8,785 nt of DNA from an uncultured Porphyromonas sp. (lineage in GTDB: Bacteria > Bacteroidota > Bacteroidia > Bacteroidales > Porphyromonadaceae), in the NCBI GenBank assembly GCA_945867245.1, contig CAMBHQ010000027.1, forward strand, positions 1 to 8,785, in the 5' to 3' direction. Every line of letters starts with the position of its first letter. Position 1 is the stretch's first letter. The notes under the pieces were generated by a model. It did no database searches and was not told where the DNA came from. It worked only from the letters and a program-made list of their open reading frames with translations. The position numbers were made by a program, and so were the translations under genes. Below are positions 1 to 5,474 of the stretch, in pieces.

Positions 1-33
1 ACTTACCCTTTCCATGGGCAAACACAAGTCTTT

Positions 34-384
34 CTAACCAAAAACTTCAGAATTTTTTTTCCAATGACTTAGCTTAGCGAGCTCTTCGGCGATGTGGATG
101 TTGGTCACAGAGCCGTAGATAGCGTCGTTGGCACCAGTCTTCACTGTTACCACGAGCTTTACGCCCTGTAGCTTAGCTGCCTGAGCCTCTGCCTCAGCCT
201 TGATAGCTGCGAGCTTGTGGGCACGCTGCTTGAGGTTCTCAGCGAGAATCTTCTTAGCACTTTCTGTCGCTAGGATAGCCTTACCCTGAGGGATTAGAAA
301 GTTGCGACCGTAGCCGTTCTTTACCGTTACTACGTCATCCTTGTACCCGAGGCCGAGTACGTCTTCTTTCAAAATAATTTCCAT
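34..384 (-). CDS. rplI: 50S ribosomal protein L9, apparently 3'-truncated
   Basis: L9 binds 23S rRNA in the large subunit and helps keep the reading frame. Residues 1-40 form the N-terminal RNA-binding domain (MEIILKEDV start, GYGRNFLIPQGKA at 24-36). Residues 41-75 are the charged connecting helix, and the C-terminal domain begins around 76 (IYGSVTNIHIAEELAKL, 89-105). The protein is only 116 aa against about 147-150 in the family. After H107 the sequence WKKNSEVFG and stop does not match the expected continuation, so about 40 residues of the C domain are missing. The codons at the break contain eight A's in a row. DNA from 1 to 60 has 20 G/C in 60 bases against 31 in the next 60, which suggests foreign or repeat DNA. 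The ATG at 384 has an AAGGAG on the minus strand (397-402) 12 bases upstream. It is third in the rpsF-rpsR-rplI operon, 28 bases after rpsR. Identity is certain; the cause of the truncation is inferred. Confidence 0.93.
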   Translation of the reverse strand: MEIILKEDVLGLGYKDDVVTVKNGYGRNFLIPQGKAILATESAKKILAENLKQRAHKLAAIKAEAEAQAAKLQGVKLVVTVKTGANDAIYGSVTNIHIAEELAKLSHWKKNSEVFG

Positions 385-412
385 TGTTTATTCTGTCTCC
401 TTTGGGGTGATA

Positions 413-682
413 CTACTTAGTCATATTGTCTGTTACGTAGGGCAGCAGGGCGAGGTGACGAGCACGCTTAACGGCCTGAGCTACGCGACGCTGGAACTTG
501 AGCGAAGTACCTGTGATACGGCGTGGGAGGATCTTACCCTGCTCGTTGAGGAACTTCTTGAGGAAGTCTGCATCCTTGTAGTCTACGTACTTGATGCCGA
601 GCTTCTTGAAGCGGCAATACTTCTTCTTAGTCTTGTCTACCGATAGTGGAGTAAGGTAGCGTATTTCTGATGGTGCAGCCAT
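413..682 (-). CDS. rpsR: 30S ribosomal protein S18
   Basis: S18 is a small-subunit protein that sits on the platform and pairs with S6. The 89-aa protein has the family's full length. It carries the typical core: [18 protein letters not shown] at 20-37, then [20 protein letters not shown] around 39-58, then the basic helix [20 protein letters not shown] around 63-82. It starts three bases after the rpsF stop codon, so translation is probably coupled to rpsF, and it is followed by rplI. The order rpsF-rpsR-rplI is the common bacterial one. No unusual residues or frame problems are visible. Confidence 0.98.
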   Translation of the reverse strand: MAAPSEIRYLTPLSVDKTKKKYCRFKKLGIKYVDYKDADFLKKFLNEQGKILPRRITGTSLKFQRRVAQAVKRARHLALLPYVTDNMTK

Positions 683-685
683 GTC

Positions 686-1030
686 TTAGTTTGCGTTTGA
701 TTGAGACTTACGGTTTCTTCTCTTCACAGCGTACTCAGCTGCGAACTTGTCCTGACGGAAGGTCAAGAAGCGGAGGACAGCTTCATCACGGCGATAAGCG
801 GTCTCGAGGACAGCAATCGTCTCGGGATTAGCCTTAAACTCTACTAGGTGGTAGAAGCCCGTAGACTTCTTCTGGATAGCATAGGCCAGCTTCTTGAGGC
901 CCCAGTTCTCGTGGTTAACAATCTCAGCGCCCTGAGCCTGTAGCACACCGATGAACTTGTCTACCGCTTCCTTCATCTGAACTTCAGACAAAACGGGAGT
1001 AAGGATGAAAACGGTTTCGTAGTTGTTCAT
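686..1030 (-). CDS. rpsF: 30S ribosomal protein S6
   Basis: S6 is a small-subunit platform protein that forms a heterodimer with S18. The 114-aa product shows the family pattern: [16 protein letters not shown] at the N terminus, the middle block [23 protein letters not shown] around 43-65, and [15 protein letters not shown] at about 78-92. It ends in a basic, polar tail ([12 protein letters not shown]) such as is common in Bacteroidetes. It is the first gene of the rpsF-rpsR-rplI operon. Its promoter lies at 1072-1102, giving a short leader of roughly 35 bases, and I see no S6:S18 autoregulatory leader structure there. The ATG at 1030 is the only plausible start. Confidence 0.98.
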   Translation of the reverse strand: MNNYETVFILTPVLSEVQMKEAVDKFIGVLQAQGAEIVNHENWGLKKLAYAIQKKSTGFYHLVEFKANPETIAVLETAYRRDEAVLRFLTFRQDKFAAEYAVKRRNRKSQSNAN

Positions 1031-1071
1031 AACTCGTTTAGTTTAACTTATTGTTTATTGTATAACGGCTG

Positions 1072-1102
1072 CAAAGATACGCATTTATAGGGAATTGGCA
1101 AT
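1072..1102 (-). promoter_or_regulatory. Bacteroidetes-type promoter of the rpsF operon
   Basis: On the minus strand, positions 1079-1072 read TATCTTTG, an exact match to the Bacteroidetes -7 consensus TAnnTTTG. An ATTG (1102-1099) lies 19 bases upstream, fitting the -33 TTTG element at the known spacing. Transcription would start near 1065, about 35 bases before the rpsF start codon. The promoter ends only about 9 bases from the repeat element that begins at 1111. Confidence 0.85.
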
Positions 1103-1110
1103 AAGGGGGC

Positions 1111-1241
1111 AGTGATCAGTATGCAGTGGCTAGTGGGCAGTGGCTGGCGCGCTAGGTCTAGTATTCCTAGTAGCCCTAGTATTCCTAGTGAGCCTAGGGT
1201 AACTAGGAACACTGACCACTAGCCACTGCCCACTATAAAAA
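1111..1241. repeat. Intergenic hairpin-forming repeat, copy 1
   Basis: This non-coding stretch has inverted arms, 1123-1142 (GCAGTGGCTAGTGGGCAGTG) and 1210-1229, matching at 19 of 20 positions, so its transcript could fold into one long stem. The middle is CTAG-rich, with seven CTAG in about 57 bases and the 14-mer CTAGTATTCCTAGT at 1158-1171 and again at 1176-1189. The right end, 1223-1241 (CCACTGCCCACTATAAAAA), is identical to 2037-2055 and nearly identical to 4591-4609. The last nine bases overlap the 3' end of the DUF3822 gene. The block starting TGGCTGGCGC (1141) recurs in copy 3. Confidence 0.85.
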
Positions 1242-1919
1242 CACCTCCTCTACGTGGCAATGCTCGGCGCTAAGGCCGAGCGTCTGCCAGACTAAGCTGC
1301 GGTAATAGGCCCGCTCATCCGCTCGGCTCGACTCATCCTCGGGACGGACGAAGTCGTATGTATTCAGGAATAGAAGCCCTCGGGGAGCAACGTGGGCGAT
1401 GGTCAGGCTAGTGGCGCCCTCTAGCACCATGAGGCGCCCACGGCCCTCGGTACGGCTAGCCTCCAGAGCGGTATGTAGCCGAGGCATATACACAGGGACG
1501 AACTGCAAGGAGAGGTACTGCCGCTGCAGCAGTAGGACGAGGGCCTCGGGATAAGCGCCTAGGAGGACTTTCGACTCTTCGGGCAGGGTATAGGGCAATA
1601 GGCGCAGGGGCTCTTCGCTGGGGCAGGTAGTCGTACGCCACAGCTCGCCCTCGGCACTATCGTAGAGACTCTCGGGCACGAGCGTAACAGCACTAGGCAT
1701 ATAATATACGCGTACCTCGTGGTAGGGCAAGGACAGCACCGGCAGCTCGTAGAGCAGATGCGTTAGGCCCTCGTGTGTGCTCATCCCCTCGGGATAATCC
1801 ACGTCTTGGGCTGTGCCGTAGGGTTGCTCCTCGGCATCGTAGAGCGTGTAGCTGATGCCCCGATATCGGAGCTCTAGCCGAAGGGTCATTTCTTCGGCCT
1901 CTAGGATGGTAGGGGTCAT
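1233..1919 (-). CDS. DUF3822 family protein, possibly shortened at its C terminus
   Basis: This is a 228-aa protein of unknown function resembling the Bacteroidetes DUF3822 family, whose fold is thought to be actin/ASKHA-like. Matching features are the N-terminal TLRLELRYRGISYTLYD (12-28), TLVPESLYD (79-87), the strand LLFLNTYDF (182-190) and YYRSLVWQTLGLS (205-217). As I recall, family members continue for some tens of residues beyond this last block, whereas this one ends at HVEEVFL. The final codons TTT TTA TAG run straight into the intergenic repeat, which supplies the stop codon, so the 3' end may have been replaced. The ATG at 1919 is used here; the Met at residue 11 (1889) starts exactly at the conserved strand and is a serious alternative. 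The gene stands alone between two repeat copies with no recognisable promoter. Family assignment is from memory of motifs. Confidence 0.75.
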   Translation of the reverse strand: MTPTILEAEEMTLRLELRYRGISYTLYDAEEQPYGTAQDVDYPEGMSTHEGLTHLLYELPVLSLPYHEVRVYYMPSAVTLVPESLYDSAEGELWRTTTCPSEEPLRLLPYTLPEESKVLLGAYPEALVLLLQRQYLSLQFVPVYMPRLHTALEASRTEGRGRLMVLEGATSLTIAHVAPRGLLFLNTYDFVRPEDESSRADERAYYRSLVWQTLGLSAEHCHVEEVFL

Positions 1920-1920
1920 T

Positions 1921-2055
1921 GTTAGTGATTAGTGGTCGGTGGCTAGTGGTTAGTGGTCGGTGAGCAGTATGCAGTGGTTAGTGGCATGCGCCAGCAACTG
2001 ACCACTGATCACTGATCACTGCGGGCTCTGCCCGCCCCACTGCCCACTATAAAAA
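1921..2055. repeat. Intergenic hairpin-forming repeat, copy 2
   Basis: This repeat lies directly upstream of the DUF3822 start codon. It contains AGTGGTCGGTGGCTAGTGG at 1931-1949, identical to 4468-4486 and to the complement of 4566-4584. It also contains CAGTATGCAGTGGTTAGTGG at 1965-1984, matching 1117-1136 of copy 1 at 19 of 20 positions. A small hairpin GCGGGC-TCT-GCCCGC lies at 2021-2035 and has a counterpart in copy 3. The right end (2037-2055) is identical to that of copy 1. It lacks the CTAG-rich middle of copies 1 and 3, so it is a shorter or rearranged version. Confidence 0.85.
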
Positions 2056-2086
2056 AGCCAGAGCCGACTCCCGTCGACCCTGGCTC
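2050..2086 (-). terminator. Intrinsic (Rho-independent) terminator
   Basis: On the minus strand, 2085-2073 and 2068-2056 form a 13-bp stem (AGCCAGGGTCGAC with GTCGGCTCTGGCT) including two G-U pairs and closed by a four-base GGGA loop. A run of T's follows at 2056-2051. It ends transcription of the 2254-2886 gene after a long 3' untranslated region, or of an RNA made from 2086-2253. Its T-tract abuts the end of repeat copy 2. Confidence 0.88.
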
Positions 2087-2253
2087 TACATCGTCAATCA
2101 TTTCATATCTCTCCCCCGCACGTTGGAGTTTATGGGAAGGGGGGGGTGCGGGAGACTTTTATAGGACAAGTGCTAACTCGCCTATAATTCGGTACTCAGA
2201 CCAGTCCACGAGCCTAAGGCTCCTGAGACTAGGCCCTAGTAAATTGCGCGGGG
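2086..2253 (-). other. Structured 3' untranslated region or small-RNA candidate
   Basis: Between the stop codon of the 2254-2886 gene and its terminator lie about 170 bases without a credible reading frame but with self-complementary blocks. One pairs 2111-2121 (CTCCCCCGCAC) with 2146-2154 (GTGCGGGAG), with two extra C's, around a run of eight G's at 2139-2146. Another is GAGCC-TAA-GGCTC at 2210-2222, framed by CTCAG (2195-2199) and CTGAG (2223-2227). I find no TAnnTTTG box inside, so it is more likely a 3' UTR, or an RNA processed from it, than an independent gene. I do not recognise a known RNA family. Confidence 0.4.
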
Positions 2254-2886
2254 TTACTCCCAGTTACCCGTTGTACGTACCTCCTCGAGCGAGCCGATGC
2301 GTAGACCAGGGTAGCTCTTAGCCTTGCTCTTGAGGGCTTCCTTCTTCTGTACGAGACGACCCTTGTCGAGGTCAGAGAGGTAAGACTCGAAAGGTATGCG
2401 CGCCTCGAAGACAGATACATTGATAGTATCCTTGCCGACTTCCTGCTTGAGGTTACCTACCTCTACCTCGATCTTATTGCCTGTAGAGAGGACGTCGAAG
2501 AGCGTAGCGATGTCAGTACCATCCTTGATGAGTGAGTCCTTGGCAGATACCCATACGGTATCACGCTTGATAAGTCCCTTGGCAACAGCCTGCTCTACTG
2601 TGAGGCCCTGCTCGCGCATAGACTCGGTGATTTCACCCTCAGAGCGTACGTAGTAAACCTTACCATTATTGAGGAATTCGGTGAGCTCCTCGGCAGTAGC
2701 AAACTTGCCGTGTACCTTATTGTACTCTTCCTGATAGGTAGCAATCTTTTTGAGCTGCTTCTGTAGCACTGCCTCGCGCAGTTCCTGCTGCTTATCAAAC
2801 TGCACGGGGTCGAGGATGCTCTTTACCGTTACATAGCCCAGGGCAAGTACTACCACAGCCACAAGGCCCATCAATGCTTTGTTCAT
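2254..2886 (-). CDS. Conserved hypothetical protein with N-terminal membrane anchor
   Basis: I do not recognise a named family for this 210-aa protein. Residues 4-20 are a hydrophobic segment (ALMGLVAVVVLALGYVT) preceded by one lysine, so it is probably anchored in the inner membrane with the rest outside the cytoplasm. Residues 30-72 form a charged, probably helical stretch (VLQKQLKKIATYQEEYNKVHGKF and following). After that come a mixed region around 77-120 (VYYVRSEGEITESMREQGLTVEQA) and a lysine-rich C-terminal part at 176-190. The pattern of a hydrophobic N terminus followed by YQEEYNKVHGKFATAEEL resembles pseudopilins, but the conserved glutamate at position 5 of mature pilins is missing. 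The single ATG at 2886 is about 45 bases downstream of a TAnnTTTG box. It is transcribed away from the helicase gene and ends at the terminator at 2050-2086. Confidence 0.85.
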   Translation of the reverse strand: MNKALMGLVAVVVLALGYVTVKSILDPVQFDKQQELREAVLQKQLKKIATYQEEYNKVHGKFATAEELTEFLNNGKVYYVRSEGEITESMREQGLTVEQAVAKGLIKRDTVWVSAKDSLIKDGTDIATLFDVLSTGNKIEVEVGNLKQEVGKDTINVSVFEARIPFESYLSDLDKGRLVQKKEALKSKAKSYPGLRIGSLEEVRTTGNWE

Positions 2887-2933
2887 CGTCTTTATACTAG
2901 TTGTTTTACTTACAAGTTAGTCTATTATAGCTC

Positions 2934-2941
2934 CAAAGGTA
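2934..2941 (-). promoter_or_regulatory. -7 promoter box of the 2254-2886 gene
   Basis: The minus strand reads TACCTTTG, matching TAnnTTTG. A start near 2927 would give a leader of about 41 bases. No TTG is found at the usual 19-21-base distance upstream, so the -33 element is weak or absent. Confidence 0.6.
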
Positions 2942-2974
2942 CGAGTTTTCTCGGAATGTGCTATATTCACGGGG

Positions 2975-2982
2975 CAAAGATA
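2975..2982 (-). promoter_or_regulatory. Possible second -7 box, overlapping the helicase leader
   Basis: The minus strand reads TATCTTTG, another exact TAnnTTTG match, 41 bases further upstream than the first. It lies within the presumed leader of the divergent helicase gene, between its GTG (2958) and ATG (3000). No properly spaced -33 element is visible, so use is uncertain. Confidence 0.35.
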
Positions 2983-2999
2983 AAAGAAATAATAGAGAT

Positions 3000-4448
3000 A
3001 TGAGTTATCCACTCACGGCCAAGGACCTCCTCGAGCGCCTGCCGCACTACCCTACCCCAGGCCAAGAAGACGCGCTCAGAAGCCTAGCCGAGTACCTACA
3101 CGACGACTACCCCAACGCCCTCTTCCTACTGCGTGGCTATGCGGGTACGGGTAAGACTTTCCTGCTCAGGGCCATCAGCGAGGCTGCCCGAGACAGTGGC
3201 ATCGCTGTCGAACTGCTCGCTACCACAGGACGCGCTGCCAAGGTCCTCAGCGCTACCTGCGCCCTGCCCGCCACCACCATCCACAGACGTATCTATCGCC
3301 CCTCGTCAGCCAGCATCGAGGAGGGGGGCAGCTACCGACTAGGACAGGCTACACAGCGTACCCTATTCATCGTCGACGAGGCCTCTATGATAACGGCCGA
3401 GAGCTACGAACCCCCCCCCTTCGGCTCGGGTAACCTACTGGATGACCTACTCGAATACGTCTTCTCGGGCGATGAGGCCAAACTAATACTCGTAGGTGAT
3501 GATGCCCAGCTACCGCCCGTAGGCTCGCACGAAAGCACCGCCCTATCGCCCGAGAAACTGCGCGAGGTCTATGGACTCAAGGTCTACTCGGCAGAGCTGC
3601 GCGAGGTCGTCCGACAGACCAGCGAGAGCGGCATCCTAGAGCAAGCTACCTATATACGCCAGCTCATTGAGCAGTATCGGCATCACCCCGAGGGCGAGCC
3701 CATCCCTCTAACGCTCACGCTCGGCAAGCAAGCCGACCTCAGAGTACTCCCCGGCGAAGAGGTCCTCGACGAGCTTGACAGCTGCTACCGACGTTACGGG
3801 CGAGAAGACGTCCTCGTCGTCAGCCCCAGCAACAAGCGGGCCCTACAGCACAACCTCGGCATACGCAGCCGCATCTTCGACTACGACAGCGAACTCGTCC
3901 GTGGCGAGCAACTTATCGTCGCACGCAATAACTACTACTATGCCCAGCGCAAAGACCGAGCCGACTTCATCGCCAACGGCGAGATTATCGAGCTCAAGCG
4001 CACGTACCGACACCATTATATATACGGACTGCACTTCGTGGATGCTACCATCTACCTGCCCGAGCGAGATACAGAGCTCGAGGTGCGCATCCTCGTCAGT
4101 GGACTTGGGGACGAAAAGGCACAGCGCAGCCACGACGAACGCCTAGCGCTCTACAATGCCCTCGCCCACGACTATCAAGTGGAGGCGGGTACCGGTATCG
4201 TTGACACCCGCCGTGCCATCAAGCGCGACCCCTACTGGGGCGCTCTAGAGGTCAAGTATGGCTATGCCGTTACGGCCCACAAGGCGCAGGGCGGACAGTG
4301 GTCTTGTGTCTTCGTGGACCTCGGTCTAGTGGGGGTACTGCCCACGGACCTCTCTATGCTACGCTGGCTCTACACCGCCCTAACCCGTGCCACAGAGCGT
4401 GTCTACCTCATCAACCCGCCCCGAGGACTGATAGCAGGCTGGGAGTAG
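3000..4448 (+). CDS. RecD-like/Dda-like superfamily 1 DNA helicase
   Basis: This is an ATP-driven DNA helicase of superfamily 1, probably 5'-to-3' like RecD and Dda, acting in replication or repair in the cytoplasm. From the ATG at 3000 it has 482 aa. The helicase motifs are in order: Walker A GYAGTGKT (46-53), motif Ia TTGRAAKVL (75-83), Walker B FIVDEASM (123-130), motif III GDDAQLPPV (166-174), motif IV VVSPSNKRA (273-281), the UvrD_C_2-type motif GYAVTAHKAQGGQW (421-434) and motif VI YTALTRATERVYL (458-470). All key catalytic residues are present. It lacks RecD's N-terminal domain and a nuclease domain. A GTG at 2958 would add 14 residues (LYSRGKDKRNNRD) that look like leader, so the ATG is preferred. 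Nine C's in a row (3411-3419) encode P138-P140 between Walker B and motif III. The gene is divergent from 2254-2886 and is followed after three bases by a hairpin of repeat copy 3. Its cellular role is inferred. Confidence 0.93.
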   Translation: MSYPLTAKDLLERLPHYPTPGQEDALRSLAEYLHDDYPNALFLLRGYAGTGKTFLLRAISEAARDSGIAVELLATTGRAAKVLSATCALPATTIHRRIYRPSSASIEEGGSYRLGQATQRTLFIVDEASMITAESYEPPPFGSGNLLDDLLEYVFSGDEAKLILVGDDAQLPPVGSHESTALSPEKLREVYGLKVYSAELREVVRQTSESGILEQATYIRQLIEQYRHHPEGEPIPLTLTLGKQADLRVLPGEEVLDELDSCYRRYGREDVLVVSPSNKRALQHNLGIRSRIFDYDSELVRGEQLIVARNNYYYAQRKDRADFIANGEIIELKRTYRHHYIYGLHFVDATIYLPERDTELEVRILVSGLGDEKAQRSHDERLALYNALAHDYQVEAGTGIVDTRRAIKRDPYWGALEVKYGYAVTAHKAQGGQWSCVFVDLGLVGVLPTDLSMLRWLYTALTRATERVYLINPPRGLIAGWE

Positions 4449-4450
4449 TA

Positions 4451-4609
4451 GGGCGGGCGAAGCCCGCAGTGGTCGGTGGCTAGTGGCTGGCGCACGCTAG
4501 ATCTAGTATTACTAGGCCCACTAGTGTCCCTAGGCTCACTAGAAATACTAGCCACTGGCCACCGACCACTAGCCACCGACCACTAAAAAACCACTGACCA
4601 CTATAAAAT
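4451..4609. repeat. Intergenic hairpin-forming repeat, copy 3
   Basis: This repeat fills the whole gap between the helicase and the L,D-transpeptidase genes. A perfect 19-bp inverted repeat links 4468-4486 (AGTGGTCGGTGGCTAGTGG) and 4566-4584. The left end has a small hairpin, GCGGGC-GAA-GCCCGC (4452-4466), that corresponds in reverse to 2021-2035 of copy 2. The middle (4496-4552) has seven CTAG and matches copy 1 in the GGCTGGCGC...CTAGTATT block. The right end, CCACTGACCACTATAAAAT (4591-4609), matches copies 1 and 2 at 17 of 19 positions and touches the next start codon. Confidence 0.85.
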
Positions 4610-5299
4610 ATGAAGATAATAACGCGCATACTCGCCGTAGCCTTACCTATCGGACTTGGTCTAGCAGGCTACTACCTCCTGACGATGCTAGCACTCAGCA
4701 CCGCACCGCCTAGCGAGGAAAAAAACACCCCTCAAAAAACGCCCAAAGACGAACTCGCCCTTAGCAAAGCCCAACAGGCACGTCTCTACGAACTCCTTAA
4801 ACAGGGCACGCCTGGGCGCTCACTCGTCCTATTCGTAGATTACCGCAAGCCCTCGTACCAAAAGCGCCTCTTCGTCCTAGATAGTAGCTGTCTCGATAGC
4901 TCGGGGCGCTTCGTCCGCTACCTCCACCGAGGCTATGCGGCCCATGGCGAGGGCGGCACCTCCACCGAGGCGCGGCCTACCTTCAGCAACACCCCCGACA
5001 GTTGGTGTTCCTCCTACGGAGCCTTTCGTGTAGCCGAGTTCTATACCACGAGCAAGGGCGACCCCGCCTTTCGCCTAGATGGACTAGACGAAAGCAATAG
5101 CAATATACGCAAGCGTGGCATCGTACTACACCCACGTGTAGAAGTCGATTATTACGAGCGACATATCCCCAAAGATCGATATATCCCACATGGCATACGC
5201 ATCAGTCAGGGCTGCGTCGTAACAACGCATGCTTACTTCGAACTGATAAAGACCTACATAGACCAAAACTATAGCGTGCATGGCCTCATCGACGGATAG
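4610..5299 (+). CDS. Murein L,D-transpeptidase catalytic domain protein (YkuD_2 type)
   Basis: This is a probable periplasmic enzyme of the YkuD-like L,D-transpeptidase superfamily, which forms 3-3 peptidoglycan crosslinks or attaches or trims substrates at murein stem peptides. The 229-aa protein starts with a signal-anchor (ILAVALPIGLGLAGYYLLTMLAL, about 7-29) and a charged, Pro/Lys-rich linker (33-50). The catalytic domain runs from about 70 to the end and shows the family's pattern: LFVLDSS (87-93), AHGEGG (111-116), TFSNTPDSWCSSYGAF (124-139), RLDGLDESN (155-163), IVLHPRVEV (171-179) and ISQGCVV (198-204). C202 is the expected nucleophile and H174 its likely partner. There is no lipobox. 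The ATG directly follows repeat copy 3, and no clear ribosome binding site or promoter is visible, so it may be read from the helicase transcript 161 bases upstream. It is convergent with the BACON gene. Confidence 0.88.
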   Translation: MKIITRILAVALPIGLGLAGYYLLTMLALSTAPPSEEKNTPQKTPKDELALSKAQQARLYELLKQGTPGRSLVLFVDYRKPSYQKRLFVLDSSCLDSSGRFVRYLHRGYAAHGEGGTSTEARPTFSNTPDSWCSSYGAFRVAEFYTTSKGDPAFRLDGLDESNSNIRKRGIVLHPRVEVDYYERHIPKDRYIPHGIRISQGCVVTTHAYFELIKTYIDQNYSVHGLIDG

Positions 5300-5310
5300 G
5301 CTTAGTTGGT

Positions 5311-5337
5311 GTCTAGGAATACTAGCCACCGACCACC
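5311..5337. repeat. Fragment of the intergenic repeat family, copy 4
   Basis: ACTAGCCACCGACCACC at 5321-5337, preceded by GTCTAGGAAT, matches the complement of the 19-mer at 4468-4486 over 16 bases. It is a remnant in inverse orientation to the left arms of copies 2 and 3, just after the L,D-transpeptidase stop codon, and it leads directly into the 23-bp tandem repeats. Confidence 0.6.
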
Positions 5338-5424
5338 TAATAAGCGGACAAACGTCCACCTAATAAGCGGACAAACGTCCACCTAATAAGCAGAGGAACG
5401 TCCACCTACTAGGCGGCCACTTGG
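5333..5424. repeat. 23-bp tandem repeats
   Basis: Units of 23 bp abut without spacers. The first two (5333-5355 and 5356-5378) are identical: CCACCTAATAAGCGGACAAA then CGT. The third (5379-5401) differs at a few positions (CAGAGGAACGT at its end). A fourth (from 5402, CCACCTACTAGGCGGCCA) is more diverged and passes into the palindrome that follows. The stretch is non-coding and lies between convergent genes. It resembles the tandem-repeat-bearing MITE-like elements that I recall being described in Porphyromonas gingivalis, but I cannot verify homology. Confidence 0.85.
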
Positions 5425-5449
5425 CTGCCTAGTAGGCGGACGTTCCTTT
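5392..5449. terminator. Large imperfect palindrome, possible bidirectional terminator
   Basis: Positions 5394-5419 and 5422-5447 are inverted copies of each other over 26 bp with two differences, one of which can pair as G-U. The pairing can be extended by two more pairs, and the loop is very short. The arms are built from units of the adjacent 23-bp repeats in opposite orientation. It lies between the convergent L,D-transpeptidase and BACON genes, where a two-way transcription stop would be expected. There is no long T-run on either side, so a terminator role is inferred, not shown. Confidence 0.55.
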
Positions 5450-5474
5450 ACCTAGTATGTCGTCTCGGAGCGAC

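Noticed and set aside
1..63. Simple frameshift at the A8 run explaining the short rplI
   Set aside because: Neither alternative frame after the A-run restores L9-like sequence; only a short I-G-K-K-I stretch is vaguely similar, then homology is lost.
341..646. Open frame opposite rplI and rpsR
   Set aside because: It overlaps two well-identified ribosomal protein genes in antisense and has no recognisable features.
1031..1071. S6:S18-binding autoregulatory leader of rpsF
   Set aside because: The leader after the promoter is only about 35 AT-rich bases and shows no stem with the required bulge.
2958..2999. Helicase start at the GTG of 2958
   Set aside because: The added 14 residues are charged and unlike the family, and the region carries a -7 box of the opposite gene; the ATG at 3000 fits better.
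3775..4146. Open frame on the plus strand inside the helicase gene
   Set aside because: Low-complexity Ser/Thr/Ala translation, lying wholly inside a gene with intact helicase motifs.
5333..5424. CRISPR array
   Set aside because: The 23-bp units abut directly with no unique spacers, and no cas genes are near.
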